From Mesorhizobium sp. WSM3859 (GTDB lineage: Bacteria > Pseudomonadota > Alphaproteobacteria > Rhizobiales > Rhizobiaceae): 64,000 nucleotides of DNA. A program made the translations under genes and the position numbers. Positions within the stretch are counted from its first letter, which is position 1, and the number at the start of each line of letters is the position of its first letter. Of this stretch, positions 25,832-34,845 are shown one piece after another. The stretch lies in the NCBI RefSeq assembly GCF_002295065.1, contig NZ_NSGG01000005.1, positions 310,001-374,000 of the forward strand, read 5' to 3'. Under the pieces are notes generated by a model that made no database searches, was not told the origin of the DNA, and saw only the letters and a program-made list of their open reading frames with translations.

Positions 25832-27385
25832 TCATGGCCCGTCCGGGCCAGCATGTCTGGCCGAGAATGCCGCCGCCGCCGCCCGCGACGGCAGGTCGAG
25901 CTTGAGCAGGATATTGGCGACGTGCCGCTTGACCGTGTGCTCGCTGAGCTCCAGCTCGGCGGCGATCGCCGCATTGCTCTTGCCGTCGGCGATCAGGCTC
26001 ACCACCTCGCTCTCGCGAGCCGTCAGCGTTGCCGGTTCGGCCGGCTTGGGCTTGGGGCGGCAGGCCGGCTCCAGATGCTGCTCGGCCGTCACCTGCACCA
26101 GCGCCAGCGGCTCGTCCAATTCGTCGAGGCTGATGCGCCCGGCATCAGTGAAATGCAGCCCGGAACCCGCCGCCAGCTCAGCCACCAGCCTTGAGCAGAG
26201 GATGTGGCCGCGTTCGGCATGGGCGGCAAGCTGCATGGCCACACGCGCCGTCAGACCCGTCGGCGGTCCACGTACCTCGATCTCGCCGACATGCACCCCT
26301 TGCGCGCTCGCCACGCCGATCTCTTGCGCCGCCTCGCGCAGCAACGCCGCGCAGCGAACGGCACGCGCCGGGCCATCGAAACGCGCAATCATCAGCTCGC
26401 CATGCGTGCCGGCGACGCGCCCGCCATGGCGGCCGACCAGCATGCGCCAGTTCTCCTGGAAGCGCAGGCTGCGTTCGCTCCACAAGCGATCGCCAAGTCG
26501 CGCGGTGTCGTAGATGCGCGTCACCAGCAGTGCTGCGAGCACGCGCTCTACATCCGCGACCGCCGGCTCCCCGGTCAGGAATTCCTCGATCAGGTCGGCC
26601 ACGCGGTCGACGTCTCCGGTCCAGATCGGGTGGTCGCGCCCCGAAATCTCGACCAGGCGGGCGCCGGGGATCTTCCTGGCCAGGAAGCGGCTGGCGTCGG
26701 GGTCGACACGGGCGTCGTTACGGCGATGGATCAGGTATGTCGGCACGCTGATCGTCCCGAGCATGTCGCGCACGTCTATGCCTGCATTCATGCGGGCAAG
26801 CGCTGCCGCGGCCGTCGGGCTGGCCGACAGCCGCTCGAACCGGGCCCACCACTGGGTGAAGTGGGTATCGTCGACCCGTCCCGGTGCGAAATTGGGCAAG
26901 GTGGCGCCGGTGCCCCAGGACGTTTCCGCGGTCTCGATGAACGCTTCCAGCCGTTCCGGCGGCATCACCCATTTGTGGAAATGCGCGTAGCCGCCATAGA
27001 GCACCAGCGCCCGTGTCCGCTCGGGATAGGTGGCGGCGAACAGCATCGCCATTGGCGCGCCTTCCGAGGCACCGAGGATCGCGGCGCGGCCGCTGCCGGT
27101 GGCATCCATCACCGCGCGCACGTCGTCCATGCGCGTCTCGAGGCTGGGCAAATGGTGGGTGTCGACGCGATCGGAAAGCCCGGTGCCGCGCTTGTCGAAC
27201 AGGATCAGCCGCGAGAAGGCGGAAAGCCGCTTCAAGAGCCGGCTGTAACCTTCGTCTTCCCATTGCAGGTCGAGATTGGAGATGAAGCCCGGCACGAAGA
27301 CCAGATCGAACGAACCTTGGCCGATCACCTGATAGGCGATCCGCACATCCCCGCTACGGGCGTATCTGGTCTCGATAGGCCTCAC
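25832..27385 (-). CDS. Alpha/beta hydrolase - degenerate cyclase-like domain - LuxR HTH fusion
   Basis: A 517-residue three-part protein. Residues 1-270 are an alpha/beta hydrolase with nucleophile Ser107 in GASEGAP, Asp224 in RRNDARVD and His252 in GRDHPIW. Residues 280-435 follow the class III adenylate cyclase homology domain (RFDGPARAVRCAALLREA, GVHVGEIEVRG), but the metal-binding Asp positions are Arg290 (VTRIYD) and HGE near 328-330, so cyclase activity is unlikely. Residues 452-512 are a LuxR-type HTH (LTARESEVVSLIADGKSNAA). The start is GTG at 27385 with a weak ribosome site. It heads a minus-strand group and probably acts as a ligand- or substrate-sensing regulator (inference). Confidence 0.85.
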   Translation of the reverse strand: MRPIETRYARSGDVRIAYQVIGQGSFDLVFVPGFISNLDLQWEDEGYSRLLKRLSAFSRLILFDKRGTGLSDRVDTHHLPSLETRMDDVRAVMDATGSGRAAILGASEGAPMAMLFAATYPERTRALVLYGGYAHFHKWVMPPERLEAFIETAETSWGTGATLPNFAPGRVDDTHFTQWWARFERLSASPTAAAALARMNAGIDVRDMLGTISVPTYLIHRRNDARVDPDASRFLARKIPGARLVEISGRDHPIWTGDVDRVADLIEEFLTGEPAVADVERVLAALLVTRIYDTARLGDRLWSERSLRFQENWRMLVGRHGGRVAGTHGELMIARFDGPARAVRCAALLREAAQEIGVASAQGVHVGEIEVRGPPTGLTARVAMQLAAHAERGHILCSRLVAELAAGSGLHFTDAGRISLDELDEPLALVQVTAEQHLEPACRPKPKPAEPATLTARESEVVSLIADGKSNAAIAAELELSEHTVKRHVANILLKLDLPSRAAAAAFSARHAGPDGP

Positions 27386-27527
27386 GCAACTATCCCGCCC
27401 GGCCAGACGATCTCCTGCCGTCGGACCATAGCAGAAGCAGCCCGCTTCCGGCAGACAAACTTTAGCGAGTTGAAATGTAAGACCTTTGTTGCCGGGTTAT
27501 TCGCGCCGTCCGCGCGACCCTTCCGGT

Positions 27528-27815
27528 CTATGCCTGTCTTGCATAGCCGACGCTCTTGTCGGCCTGCTCCGCCGTCGGCGGCCGCTTGATCTTGGCCGAG
27601 GCCGCGATCACGAGGTCGTCGAAATGCTCCGTGCCGGCATCCAGCATCTCGAAGAGCTGGCGTCGCATCCGCGGCTCCCAGAACTTGTTGATATGCTCGG
27701 CCAGCCCGGCGATGCCTTCCTCGCGCGGTTTCGAATGGAAGAAGGTGGCGATCTGGTTGGCCATGCGCACCAGCTTTTCCCTGGTGCTGGTGATGTGGTC
27801 TTCGTCATGCGACAT
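27528..27815 (-). CDS. fdsD: Formate dehydrogenase delta subunit
   Basis: A 95-residue FdsD-type protein: LVRMANQIATFFHSKP followed by a GIAGLAEHINKFWEPRMRRQL helix, the family signature. In NAD-linked molybdenum formate dehydrogenases FdsD is a small accessory subunit needed for an active complex. ATG at 27815 overlaps the end of fdhD by 11 bases. It is the last gene of the operon. Confidence 0.9.
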   Translation of the reverse strand: MSHDEDHITSTREKLVRMANQIATFFHSKPREEGIAGLAEHINKFWEPRMRRQLFEMLDAGTEHFDDLVIAASAKIKRPPTAEQADKSVGYARQA

Positions 27816-28635
27816 GCTTGGCAACTCCGGAAGCCACCCGTTCAGGGTGGGTGAAAATATCGAAATCATCGCCGCGCACCAGCGCGACCAGCGTCATGCC
27901 GGCGGTATCCGCCGTCCGGATGGCAAGCGCCGTCGGCGCCGAAACCGCCATGATGATCGCCGCGCCGATGGCGGCCGTCTTCTGCACCATCTCGACCGAG
28001 ACGCGCGAGGTCACCACGACGGCGCCGCTCGAACCGTCGACGCCGGCCTTGGCCAGCGCGCCGGCGAGCTTGTCCAGCGCATTGTGGCGGCCGACATCCT
28101 CGCGCGCCATGACGATGCCCTTTCCGGGAACATAGAAACCCGCGGCATGCACCGCGCCGGTCTCCGAATGCAGCGGCTGCTGCTTCGACAGCAGGCGGAC
28201 GGCGCTTGTGACGTCCTTGGCCTGAAGCGTAAGCCGTGACGCACCAACTGCGTCGACCGAGCGCATCGCCTCCTCGATGGATTCGATGCCGCACAAGCCG
28301 CAGCCGACAGGCCCGGCCAGCCGGCGCCGCCTCGCCTGGAAGCGCGTGTTGGCCTGGTCCTTCAGCCGGATCTGGATGTCGATGCCGGCGCCGAGATCCT
28401 CGACCTCTATCGCCTCGATCTCCTTCGGGTCGGCGATGATGCCTTCCGTCAGCGAGAAGCCAAGCGCGAAATCCTCGAAATCGGCGGGGCTCGCCATCAT
28501 CACGGCATGCGTTGTGCCGGCAAAGGAGAACGCCACCGGCGTCTCTTCCGGCACCATACGGTTCGCGGCAGCGGTGCCGCCGGCGCGATGCGCCAGCCGC
28601 GAGATTTGCGTCGTGGCTTTGCGCCGCGCGGTCAA
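27805..28635 (-). CDS. fdhD: Formate dehydrogenase accessory sulfurtransferase
   Basis: A 276-residue FdhD protein, which transfers sulfur from a desulfurase to the molybdenum cofactor and so matures formate dehydrogenase. GPVGCGLCGIESIEEA holds the CxxC cysteines; MAREDVGRHNALDKL and VVVTSRVSVEMVQKTA are further family motifs. The start is TTG at 28635, with GGCGGAG five bases before it and the fdsA stop only 2 bases upstream, so coupling is likely. Confidence 0.93.
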   Translation of the reverse strand: MTARRKATTQISRLAHRAGGTAAANRMVPEETPVAFSFAGTTHAVMMASPADFEDFALGFSLTEGIIADPKEIEAIEVEDLGAGIDIQIRLKDQANTRFQARRRRLAGPVGCGLCGIESIEEAMRSVDAVGASRLTLQAKDVTSAVRLLSKQQPLHSETGAVHAAGFYVPGKGIVMAREDVGRHNALDKLAGALAKAGVDGSSGAVVVTSRVSVEMVQKTAAIGAAIIMAVSAPTALAIRTADTAGMTLVALVRGDDFDIFTHPERVASGVAKHVA

Positions 28636-28637
28636 GA

Positions 28638-31550
28638 CTACTCCGCCGCCTGCAGCGGCGCGATGCGACGGCTCTGCTTGGCCTGCTCGTTATAGTCCTT
28701 CTGCCAATCGGTCGGCCCGTTGGACGGCGCCACCTGCACGGCGGTGACCTTGTATTCCGGACAGTTGGTCGCCCAGTCCGAGAAGTCCGTGGTGATCACG
28801 TTGGCCTGCGTGTCCGGGTGGTGGAAAGTCGTGTAGACGACGCCGGGCGAGACGCGGTCGGTGATCAGCGCGCGCAGCGTGGTTTCGCCGGAGCGGCTGG
28901 CCAGCCGCACCCAGTCGCCTTCGCGCACGCCGCGCACCTCGGCGTCGTGCGGATGGATCTCCAGCCGGTCCTCGGCATGCCACGCGACATTCTCGGTGCG
29001 CCTTGTCTGCGCGCCGACATTGTATTGCGACAGGATACGGCCGGTGGTGAGCAGCAGCGGATAGCGCGGACCGGTCCGCTCGTCGGTCGCCACATATTCG
29101 GTGCGGATGAACTTGCCCTTGCCGCGCACGAAGCCGTCGACATGCATGATCGGCGTGCCGAGCGGCGCCTTCTCGTTGCAGGGCCACTGCACCGAACCGA
29201 CGCGGTCGAGCAGCTCGAACGAGACGCCGGCAAAGCTCGGCGTCGTCTTGGCAATCTCGTCCATGATCTCAGACGGATGCGTGTAGTTCCAGTCGAGACC
29301 GATGGCGCGGGCAAGCTCCTGCGTCGCTTCCCAGTCGGCGTAGCGCGCCTTCGGCTCGATGACCTTGCGCACCATGTTGATGCGGCGCTCGGCATTGGTG
29401 AAGGTGCCGTCCTTCTCGAGGAAGGTCGAGCCCGGCAGGAAGACATGCGCGTAGTTGGCCGTCTCGTTGAGGAAGAGGTCGTGCACGACCACGCATTCCA
29501 TCGCGGCGAGGCCGCCGGCGACGTGCTTGGTGTCGGGATCGGACTGCAGGATGTCCTCGCCCTGGATGTAGATGCCCTTGAACGAGCCGTCGACGGCGGC
29601 GTCCAGCATGTTGGGGATGCGCAAGCCGGGTTCGTCGTCCAGCTTCACGCCCCACAGGCTCTCATAGATGTCGCGCACGGCTTCGCCCGAGATGTGGCGG
29701 TAGCCCGGCAGCTCATGCGGGAAGGAACCCATGTCGCACGAGCCCTGCACGTTGTTCTGGCCCCGCAGCGGATTCACGCCGACACCCGGACGGCCGATAT
29801 TGCCAGTCGCCATGGCAAGGTTCGCGATCGCCATCACCGTGGTCGAGCCCTGGCTGTGTTCGGTGACGCCGAGGCCGTAATAGATCGCGCCATTGCCGCC
29901 CTTGGCGTAAAGGCGCGCAGCGCCCCGGATGGCTTCCGGGTCGACGCCCGACAGCTTGCCGACCGTCTCCGGGCTGTTTTCCGGGAGCGCAACGAACGAC
30001 GCCCAGTCCTGGAACTCGGCCCAGTCGCAGCGCTCGCGGATGAAGGCTTCGTCGAACAGGCCTTCGGTCACGATGACGTGCGCCAGCGCCGTCAGCACCG
30101 CCACATTGGTGCCGGGCTTCAGCGGCAGGTGATAGTCGGCCTCGACATGCGCCGACTTGACCATCTCGGTGCGGCGCGGATCGAGCACGATCAGCTTTGC
30201 GCCTTGGCGCAGCCGCTTCTTCAGCCGCGAGGCGAAGACCGGATGGGCGGAAGCCGGATTGGCGCCGATGACGACGGCAACGTCGGTGAATTCGACCGAA
30301 TCGAAATCCTGCGTGCCGGCCGAGGTGCCGTAGGTCTGGCCGAGGCCATAGCCGGTCGGCGAGTGGCAGACGCGCGCACAGGTGTCGACATTGTTGTTGC
30401 GGAAGCCCTGCCGCACCAGCTTCTGGACGAGGTAGGTCTCCTCATTCGTGCAGCGCGAGGAGGTGATGCCGCCGATCGCGGTGCGTCCATACTGATACTG
30501 GATGCGGCGGAATTCCTTCGCCGTATGGGCGATCGCCTCTTCCCAGCTCACTTCGCGCCACGGATCGGAGATCTTCTCGCGGATCATCGGCGACAGGATG
30601 CGGTCCTTGTGGGTGGCATAACCGTAAGCGAAACGGCCCTTCACGCAGGAATGGCCGTGGTTCGCCTTGCCGTCCTTGTAAGGCATCATGCGGATGACTT
30701 CGTCACCCTTCACCTCGGCCTTGAAGGAGCAGCCGACGCCGCAATAGGCGCAAGTGGTGACCGCCGAGCGCTCAGGCATGCCCTTTTCGAGCACGGTCTT
30801 CTCGCGCAGCGCGTCGGTCGGGCAGGCCTGCACGCAGGCGCCGCAGGAGACGCATTCCGAAGCGATGAAATCCTCATGCATGCCCGCGACCATGCGCGAT
30901 TCGAAGCCGCGGCCCTCGATGGTCAGCGCGAAGGTGCCCTGCACCTCTTCGCAGGCGCGCACGCATCGCGAGCAGACGATGCACTGCGCCGGGTCATAGG
31001 TGAAATAGGGGTTGGATTCGTCACGGGCGATATAGTCGACCGCGAGCGAGCCATGGCCGGGCGCGACGCCGCCATCTTCCTTGACGTGGTTGCGGCCTTC
31101 GGTGCCGTAGCGGTTCTCGGTGAGGCCGACCGACTTCGCCACCGCGTCGAATTCGCTGGCGCCGGTGCCGGCCTTCTCGTTCCAGCCGGTCGGATGGTCG
31201 GAGACATAGAGCTCCATGACGCCGCGGCGGATGGCGTCGAGCCGGTCCGACTGGGTGCGCACCACCATGCCTTCGCCGACCGGCGTCGTGCAGGAGGCCG
31301 GCGTGCCGCCGCGCCCTTCGATCTCGACCAAGCAGACGCGGCAGGAACCGAAAGAGTCCAGCATGTCGGTGGCGCAAAGCTTCGGAATCTCGACCCCGCC
31401 TTCCATAGCCGCGCGCATGATCGAGGTGCCTTCCGGCACCGTGATGCTTTGCCCGTCGACGATCAGCGTGACCTGCTTCGTCGCCTTCGACTCCGGCGTT
31501 CCGTAGTCGATCTCTTCGATGAGCGTCGGGAAGTCGGCCTTGATGTTCAT
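28638..31550 (-). CDS. fdsA: NAD-dependent formate dehydrogenase, alpha (molybdenum) subunit
   Basis: The 970-residue catalytic subunit that oxidises formate to CO2. N-terminal [2Fe-2S] ferredoxin domain (SFGSCRVCLVEI); [4Fe-4S] clusters CIVCSRCVRACEEVQG and CVSCGACVQACPTDAL; CAYCGVGCSF opens the molybdopterin part. The molybdenum-ligand Cys is probably that in ARVCHSPTGYGLGQTYG. A C-terminal cofactor-binding domain follows (EDRLEIHPHDAE, TTFHHPDTQANVITTD). ATG at 31550 has AGGAG 7 bases upstream. It follows fdsB by 10 bases and acts in the cytoplasm with FdsB and FdsG. Confidence 0.96.
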   Translation of the reverse strand: MNIKADFPTLIEEIDYGTPESKATKQVTLIVDGQSITVPEGTSIMRAAMEGGVEIPKLCATDMLDSFGSCRVCLVEIEGRGGTPASCTTPVGEGMVVRTQSDRLDAIRRGVMELYVSDHPTGWNEKAGTGASEFDAVAKSVGLTENRYGTEGRNHVKEDGGVAPGHGSLAVDYIARDESNPYFTYDPAQCIVCSRCVRACEEVQGTFALTIEGRGFESRMVAGMHEDFIASECVSCGACVQACPTDALREKTVLEKGMPERSAVTTCAYCGVGCSFKAEVKGDEVIRMMPYKDGKANHGHSCVKGRFAYGYATHKDRILSPMIREKISDPWREVSWEEAIAHTAKEFRRIQYQYGRTAIGGITSSRCTNEETYLVQKLVRQGFRNNNVDTCARVCHSPTGYGLGQTYGTSAGTQDFDSVEFTDVAVVIGANPASAHPVFASRLKKRLRQGAKLIVLDPRRTEMVKSAHVEADYHLPLKPGTNVAVLTALAHVIVTEGLFDEAFIRERCDWAEFQDWASFVALPENSPETVGKLSGVDPEAIRGAARLYAKGGNGAIYYGLGVTEHSQGSTTVMAIANLAMATGNIGRPGVGVNPLRGQNNVQGSCDMGSFPHELPGYRHISGEAVRDIYESLWGVKLDDEPGLRIPNMLDAAVDGSFKGIYIQGEDILQSDPDTKHVAGGLAAMECVVVHDLFLNETANYAHVFLPGSTFLEKDGTFTNAERRINMVRKVIEPKARYADWEATQELARAIGLDWNYTHPSEIMDEIAKTTPSFAGVSFELLDRVGSVQWPCNEKAPLGTPIMHVDGFVRGKGKFIRTEYVATDERTGPRYPLLLTTGRILSQYNVGAQTRRTENVAWHAEDRLEIHPHDAEVRGVREGDWVRLASRSGETTLRALITDRVSPGVVYTTFHHPDTQANVITTDFSDWATNCPEYKVTAVQVAPSNGPTDWQKDYNEQAKQSRRIAPLQAAE

Positions 31551-31560
31551 CTGCCAGCTC

Positions 31561-33117
31561 CTATTCAGCCGCCACGCGCGCCGGCGCGGGCTTGAAATCC
31601 TCGGGGAAATGCGTGATCGAGCTCATCACCGGATAAGGCGTGAAGCCGCCCAGCGCGCAGAGCGATCCGAACTTCATCGTGTTGCAGAGGTCGGTGACCA
31701 AAGCGAGGTTCTTCTCCGCCTCGATGCCTGCGGCGACCTTGTCGAGAACCTCGACGCCGCGCGTCGAGCCGATGCGGCAGGGCGTGCACTTGCCGCAGCT
31801 TTCAATGGCACAGAACTCCATGGCGAAGCGCGCCTGCTTCAGCATGTCGGCGCTGTCATCGAACACGGTGATGCCGGCATGGCCGATCAGTCCGTCGCGC
31901 TTGGCGAATTCCTCATAATCGAAGGGGGTGTCGAACAGCGCGCGCGGGAAATAGGCGCCGAGTGGTCCGCCGACCTGCACCGCCTTCACCGGCCGGCCCG
32001 AAGCCGTGCCGCCGCCGATCTCGTCGACGATTTCGCCGAGGGTGAGGCCGAAGGCTGTCTCGAACAGGCCGCCATGCTTGACGTTGCCGGCGATCTGGAT
32101 CGGGATCGTGCCGCGCGAGCGGCCCATGCCGAAATCCTTATAGTAGGCGGCGCCCTTGTCCATGATGATCGGCACCGAGGCCAGGCTGATGACATTGTTG
32201 ATCACCGTCGGCTTGCCGAACAACCCTTGAATGGCGGGAAGCGGCGGCTTGGCGCGCACCACGCCGCGCTTGCCTTCGAGGCTGTTCAACAGCGAGGTTT
32301 CCTCGCCGCAGACATAGGCGCCGGCGCCGACGCGGATCTCCATGTCGAAGGCGTTGGGCGAGCCCAGGACGTTGAGGCCCAGCACGCCGGCCTTGCGGGC
32401 GATCGCGACGGCCTTGTTCATCGTCGCCACCGCATGCGGATATTCCGAGCGGATATAGACGAAACCCTTGGTCGCGCCGGTCGCGATGCCGGCGATCGCC
32501 ATGCCTTCGATCAGCACGAAGGGATCGCCTTCCATGATCATGCGGTCGGCGAAAGTAGCGCTGTCGCCTTCGTCGGCGTTGCAGACGATGTATTTCTGCG
32601 CGCCCGCAGTATCCAGCACCGTCTTCCACTTGATGCCGGTCGGGAAGCCGGCGCCGCCACGGCCGCGCAGGCCGGACTCGGTAACCTGCTTGACGACATC
32701 GGCCGGCGCCATGGCGACGGCGTTCTGCAGGCCGCGCAGGCCGCCCAGCGACTTGTAGGCATCGAGCGACAGCGGGTCGTTGATGCCGCAGCGCGCGAAG
32801 GTCAGCCGGGTCTGCTTGGCGAAGAAGGGGATCTTGTCGGGCGCGCCCAGCCAGCGCTTGTGGTGACCGCCCTTGAGGAAGCCGCTGTCGAACAGGCTCT
32901 TGACGTCGGACGGCTTGACCGGGCCGTAGGCGACGCGGCCCTCGGCCGTGGCCACCTCGACCATCGGTTCCAGGAAATAGGCGCCGCGCGAGCCGTTGCG
33001 CACGATCTTGGCCTCGACGCCGCGCTCCTTGAGCTCTTTCTCGATCGCCCTGGCGACCTTCTCGGCGCCGAGCGCCAGCGCGCCGGAGTCTGCGGGGATA
33101 TAGATGCGCGGGATCAT
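31561..33117 (-). CDS. fdsB: NAD-dependent formate dehydrogenase, beta (NuoF-like) subunit
   Basis: The 518-residue flavin subunit passes electrons from FdsA to NAD+. A thioredoxin-like N-terminal region (about 1-110) precedes the NuoF core. GRGGAGFPTGIKWKT is the FMN site, GAGAYVCGEETSLLNSLEG the NADH site, and CGKCTPCRIGSTRG plus a later Cys bind a [4Fe-4S] cluster. The ATG at 33117 overlaps the fdsG stop (ATGA). Confidence 0.96.
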   Translation of the reverse strand: MIPRIYIPADSGALALGAEKVARAIEKELKERGVEAKIVRNGSRGAYFLEPMVEVATAEGRVAYGPVKPSDVKSLFDSGFLKGGHHKRWLGAPDKIPFFAKQTRLTFARCGINDPLSLDAYKSLGGLRGLQNAVAMAPADVVKQVTESGLRGRGGAGFPTGIKWKTVLDTAGAQKYIVCNADEGDSATFADRMIMEGDPFVLIEGMAIAGIATGATKGFVYIRSEYPHAVATMNKAVAIARKAGVLGLNVLGSPNAFDMEIRVGAGAYVCGEETSLLNSLEGKRGVVRAKPPLPAIQGLFGKPTVINNVISLASVPIIMDKGAAYYKDFGMGRSRGTIPIQIAGNVKHGGLFETAFGLTLGEIVDEIGGGTASGRPVKAVQVGGPLGAYFPRALFDTPFDYEEFAKRDGLIGHAGITVFDDSADMLKQARFAMEFCAIESCGKCTPCRIGSTRGVEVLDKVAAGIEAEKNLALVTDLCNTMKFGSLCALGGFTPYPVMSSITHFPEDFKPAPARVAAE

Positions 33118-33593
33118 GAACGCACCTCCGCGACGATCTCTTCGATCTTCTCGTCATCGAGCCGGCCAATGACTTCGCCGTCGAGCATCGCCGATGGCGA
33201 GCAGGCGCAAAGCCCGAGGCAGTAGACCGGCTCCAGTGTAACTGATCCGTCGCGTGTGGTCTCGTGGAAACCGATGCCGAGCAGCTGCTTGACCTTGGCC
33301 GCGACCGCTTCCGAGCCCATCGACTGGCAGGCTTCCGCCTGGCAGAGCTTCAGCACGTGCCGTCCGGCCGGCTTGGCGCGGAAATCGTGATAGAAGCTGA
33401 CAACGCCGTGCACTTCGGCGCGGGAAAGATTCAGCCCGTCGGCGATCACCGGCAGCGCATCCTTCGGAACGTGCCCGAACTCTTCCTGTATGCTGTGCAG
33501 GATCGGCAGCAGCGGGCCTTCGAGGCCCTTCATCTCGTCAATGATCGACGCCGTGCGCGACGCGATCTCGGTACTTGCGGCCTGCATGGTCAC
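33114..33593 (-). CDS. fdsG: NAD-dependent formate dehydrogenase, gamma (NuoE-like) subunit
   Basis: A small electron-transfer subunit with a NuoE-type [2Fe-2S] cluster: first pair in LCQAEACQSMG, second in YCLGLCACSP. EEFGHVPKDALPVIADGL is the conserved N-terminal helix region. I favour GTG at 33593 (159 residues) because GGAGG lies 7 bases before it; ATG at 33587 is the other option (157 residues). First gene of the fds operon. Confidence 0.95.
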   Translation of the reverse strand: MTMQAASTEIASRTASIIDEMKGLEGPLLPILHSIQEEFGHVPKDALPVIADGLNLSRAEVHGVVSFYHDFRAKPAGRHVLKLCQAEACQSMGSEAVAAKVKQLLGIGFHETTRDGSVTLEPVYCLGLCACSPSAMLDGEVIGRLDDEKIEEIVAEVRS

Positions 33594-33742
33594 GCAGCGC
33601 CCTCCCTGGTCGTGGCGGCCAATGTATGTCACCCCAGGATATAGAGCGGTTTCGGGGCAACGACATGCATAGGGCGCAATATCGCTAAGTCCTTACGAAA
33701 TCAGAGGAAACCTCCGAAATCAATAAAGCGCTCCCGTCGATC

Positions 33743-33759
33743 GATAGAAATTTTCTATC
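33743..33759. promoter_or_regulatory. ATAG-N7-CTAT palindrome upstream of fdsG
   Basis: GATAGAAATTTTCTATC is a perfect 8-base inverted repeat around one central T. It fits the ATAG-N7-CTAT core bound by OxyR-like LysR regulators. It lies 150 bases upstream of the fdsG start and just after the LysR gene end, so it is a likely operator for that regulator. Confidence 0.6.
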
Positions 33760-33786
33760 AAGAAGCGGCGGCTCGCATTCTCTAGC

Positions 33787-34686
33787 CTAGCGATGGCGGC
33801 GGAAATCGTCCGCCAGCGCCATCGCCTCGCCCAGCAGCGCCTGCACCAGCGGCGTGTGCGGCTCGCGCGGCGCCGCCACCAGACCGACCGTGTGGCTGGC
33901 GTCCGGCTCGACGATCGGAATGGCCCGGATCGGCTCCGAAAAGCCGAACGTTTCCGCGAGGTTGAGCGGCATGATCGACGACCATTTGCCTGTACGGATA
34001 TGCGAGAACAGAACGATCATCGAATTCGATTCCAGCGTGGGCCGCACCTGCACGCCGGCCTCCGCCAGATGCTGGTCGATGATGCGGCGATTCTGCATGT
34101 CCGGCGTCAGCAGGCAAAGCGGTAGCTGGCTGATCTCGGCCCACGTCACTTTGTCGCGGTCGGAATAGGGGTTCCCGACCGCCGTGATCAACTGGTAGCG
34201 CTCGTTATAGAGCGGCACGCTGATGACGCGCCCAAGCGGCTCGTTGTCGAGATAGGTGATGCCGGCATCGACGTCGAAATTGCCGAGGAGCGTCAGCACC
34301 TCGATCGAGGTGCGCGACAGGATAGAGAAGGTGACGCCAGGATGCTTTTCGCGGAACGGCGTCGTCAGCCGCGCGACCATGGCCAGCGCCGTGGGAACGG
34401 CGGCGATGCGGATGCGGCCGGAGAGGCCGCGGCGCGCCGCCCGCATCTCCTCGCGCATCGTCCTTGTGTCGCCGACGATGCGGCGCGCCCAGCCCAGCAC
34501 CTGCGTTCCTTCCGGCGTCAGCCCCTGAAACCGCGAGCCGCGCAGCACCAGCATGACGCCGAGCTGCTCCTCGAGCTGCTTGATGCCGGCTGACAGCGTC
34601 GGCTGGGTGACGCCGCACACCTCCGCCGCCCGGCCGAAATGCTCTTCCTTGGCCAAAGCGATGAAGAATTCCAGTTTGTCGATCAT
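33787..34686 (-). CDS. LysR family regulator, likely activator of fds operon
   Basis: A 299-residue LysR protein. The helix-turn-helix is in LAKEEHFGRAAEVCGVTQPTLSAGIKQLEEQLG, and the effector domain includes FSILSRTSIEVLTLL and AGITYLDNEP. ATG at 34686 (MIDKLEFFIALA) is the standard start. It is in the same direction as fdsGBA and immediately upstream, a layout common for formate dehydrogenase regulators in rhizobia. It likely senses formate or redox state (inference). Confidence 0.92.
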   Translation of the reverse strand: MIDKLEFFIALAKEEHFGRAAEVCGVTQPTLSAGIKQLEEQLGVMLVLRGSRFQGLTPEGTQVLGWARRIVGDTRTMREEMRAARRGLSGRIRIAAVPTALAMVARLTTPFREKHPGVTFSILSRTSIEVLTLLGNFDVDAGITYLDNEPLGRVISVPLYNERYQLITAVGNPYSDRDKVTWAEISQLPLCLLTPDMQNRRIIDQHLAEAGVQVRPTLESNSMIVLFSHIRTGKWSSIMPLNLAETFGFSEPIRAIPIVEPDASHTVGLVAAPREPHTPLVQALLGEAMALADDFRRHR

Positions 34687-34845
34687 GCCATCCGATCCAC
34701 CACGGTTTAACTCAAGGTCGGAGAAATCGCCTTGCCGCGCAAGACGTGGGCGCAATCGGACGTCTTCCACATTTTTGAGCCGGCTATCTGTTTTCCCGCG
34801 CCACGCATGGCGCTATGTGAGATAGGCGAAGGCAAGGAGGACGAG

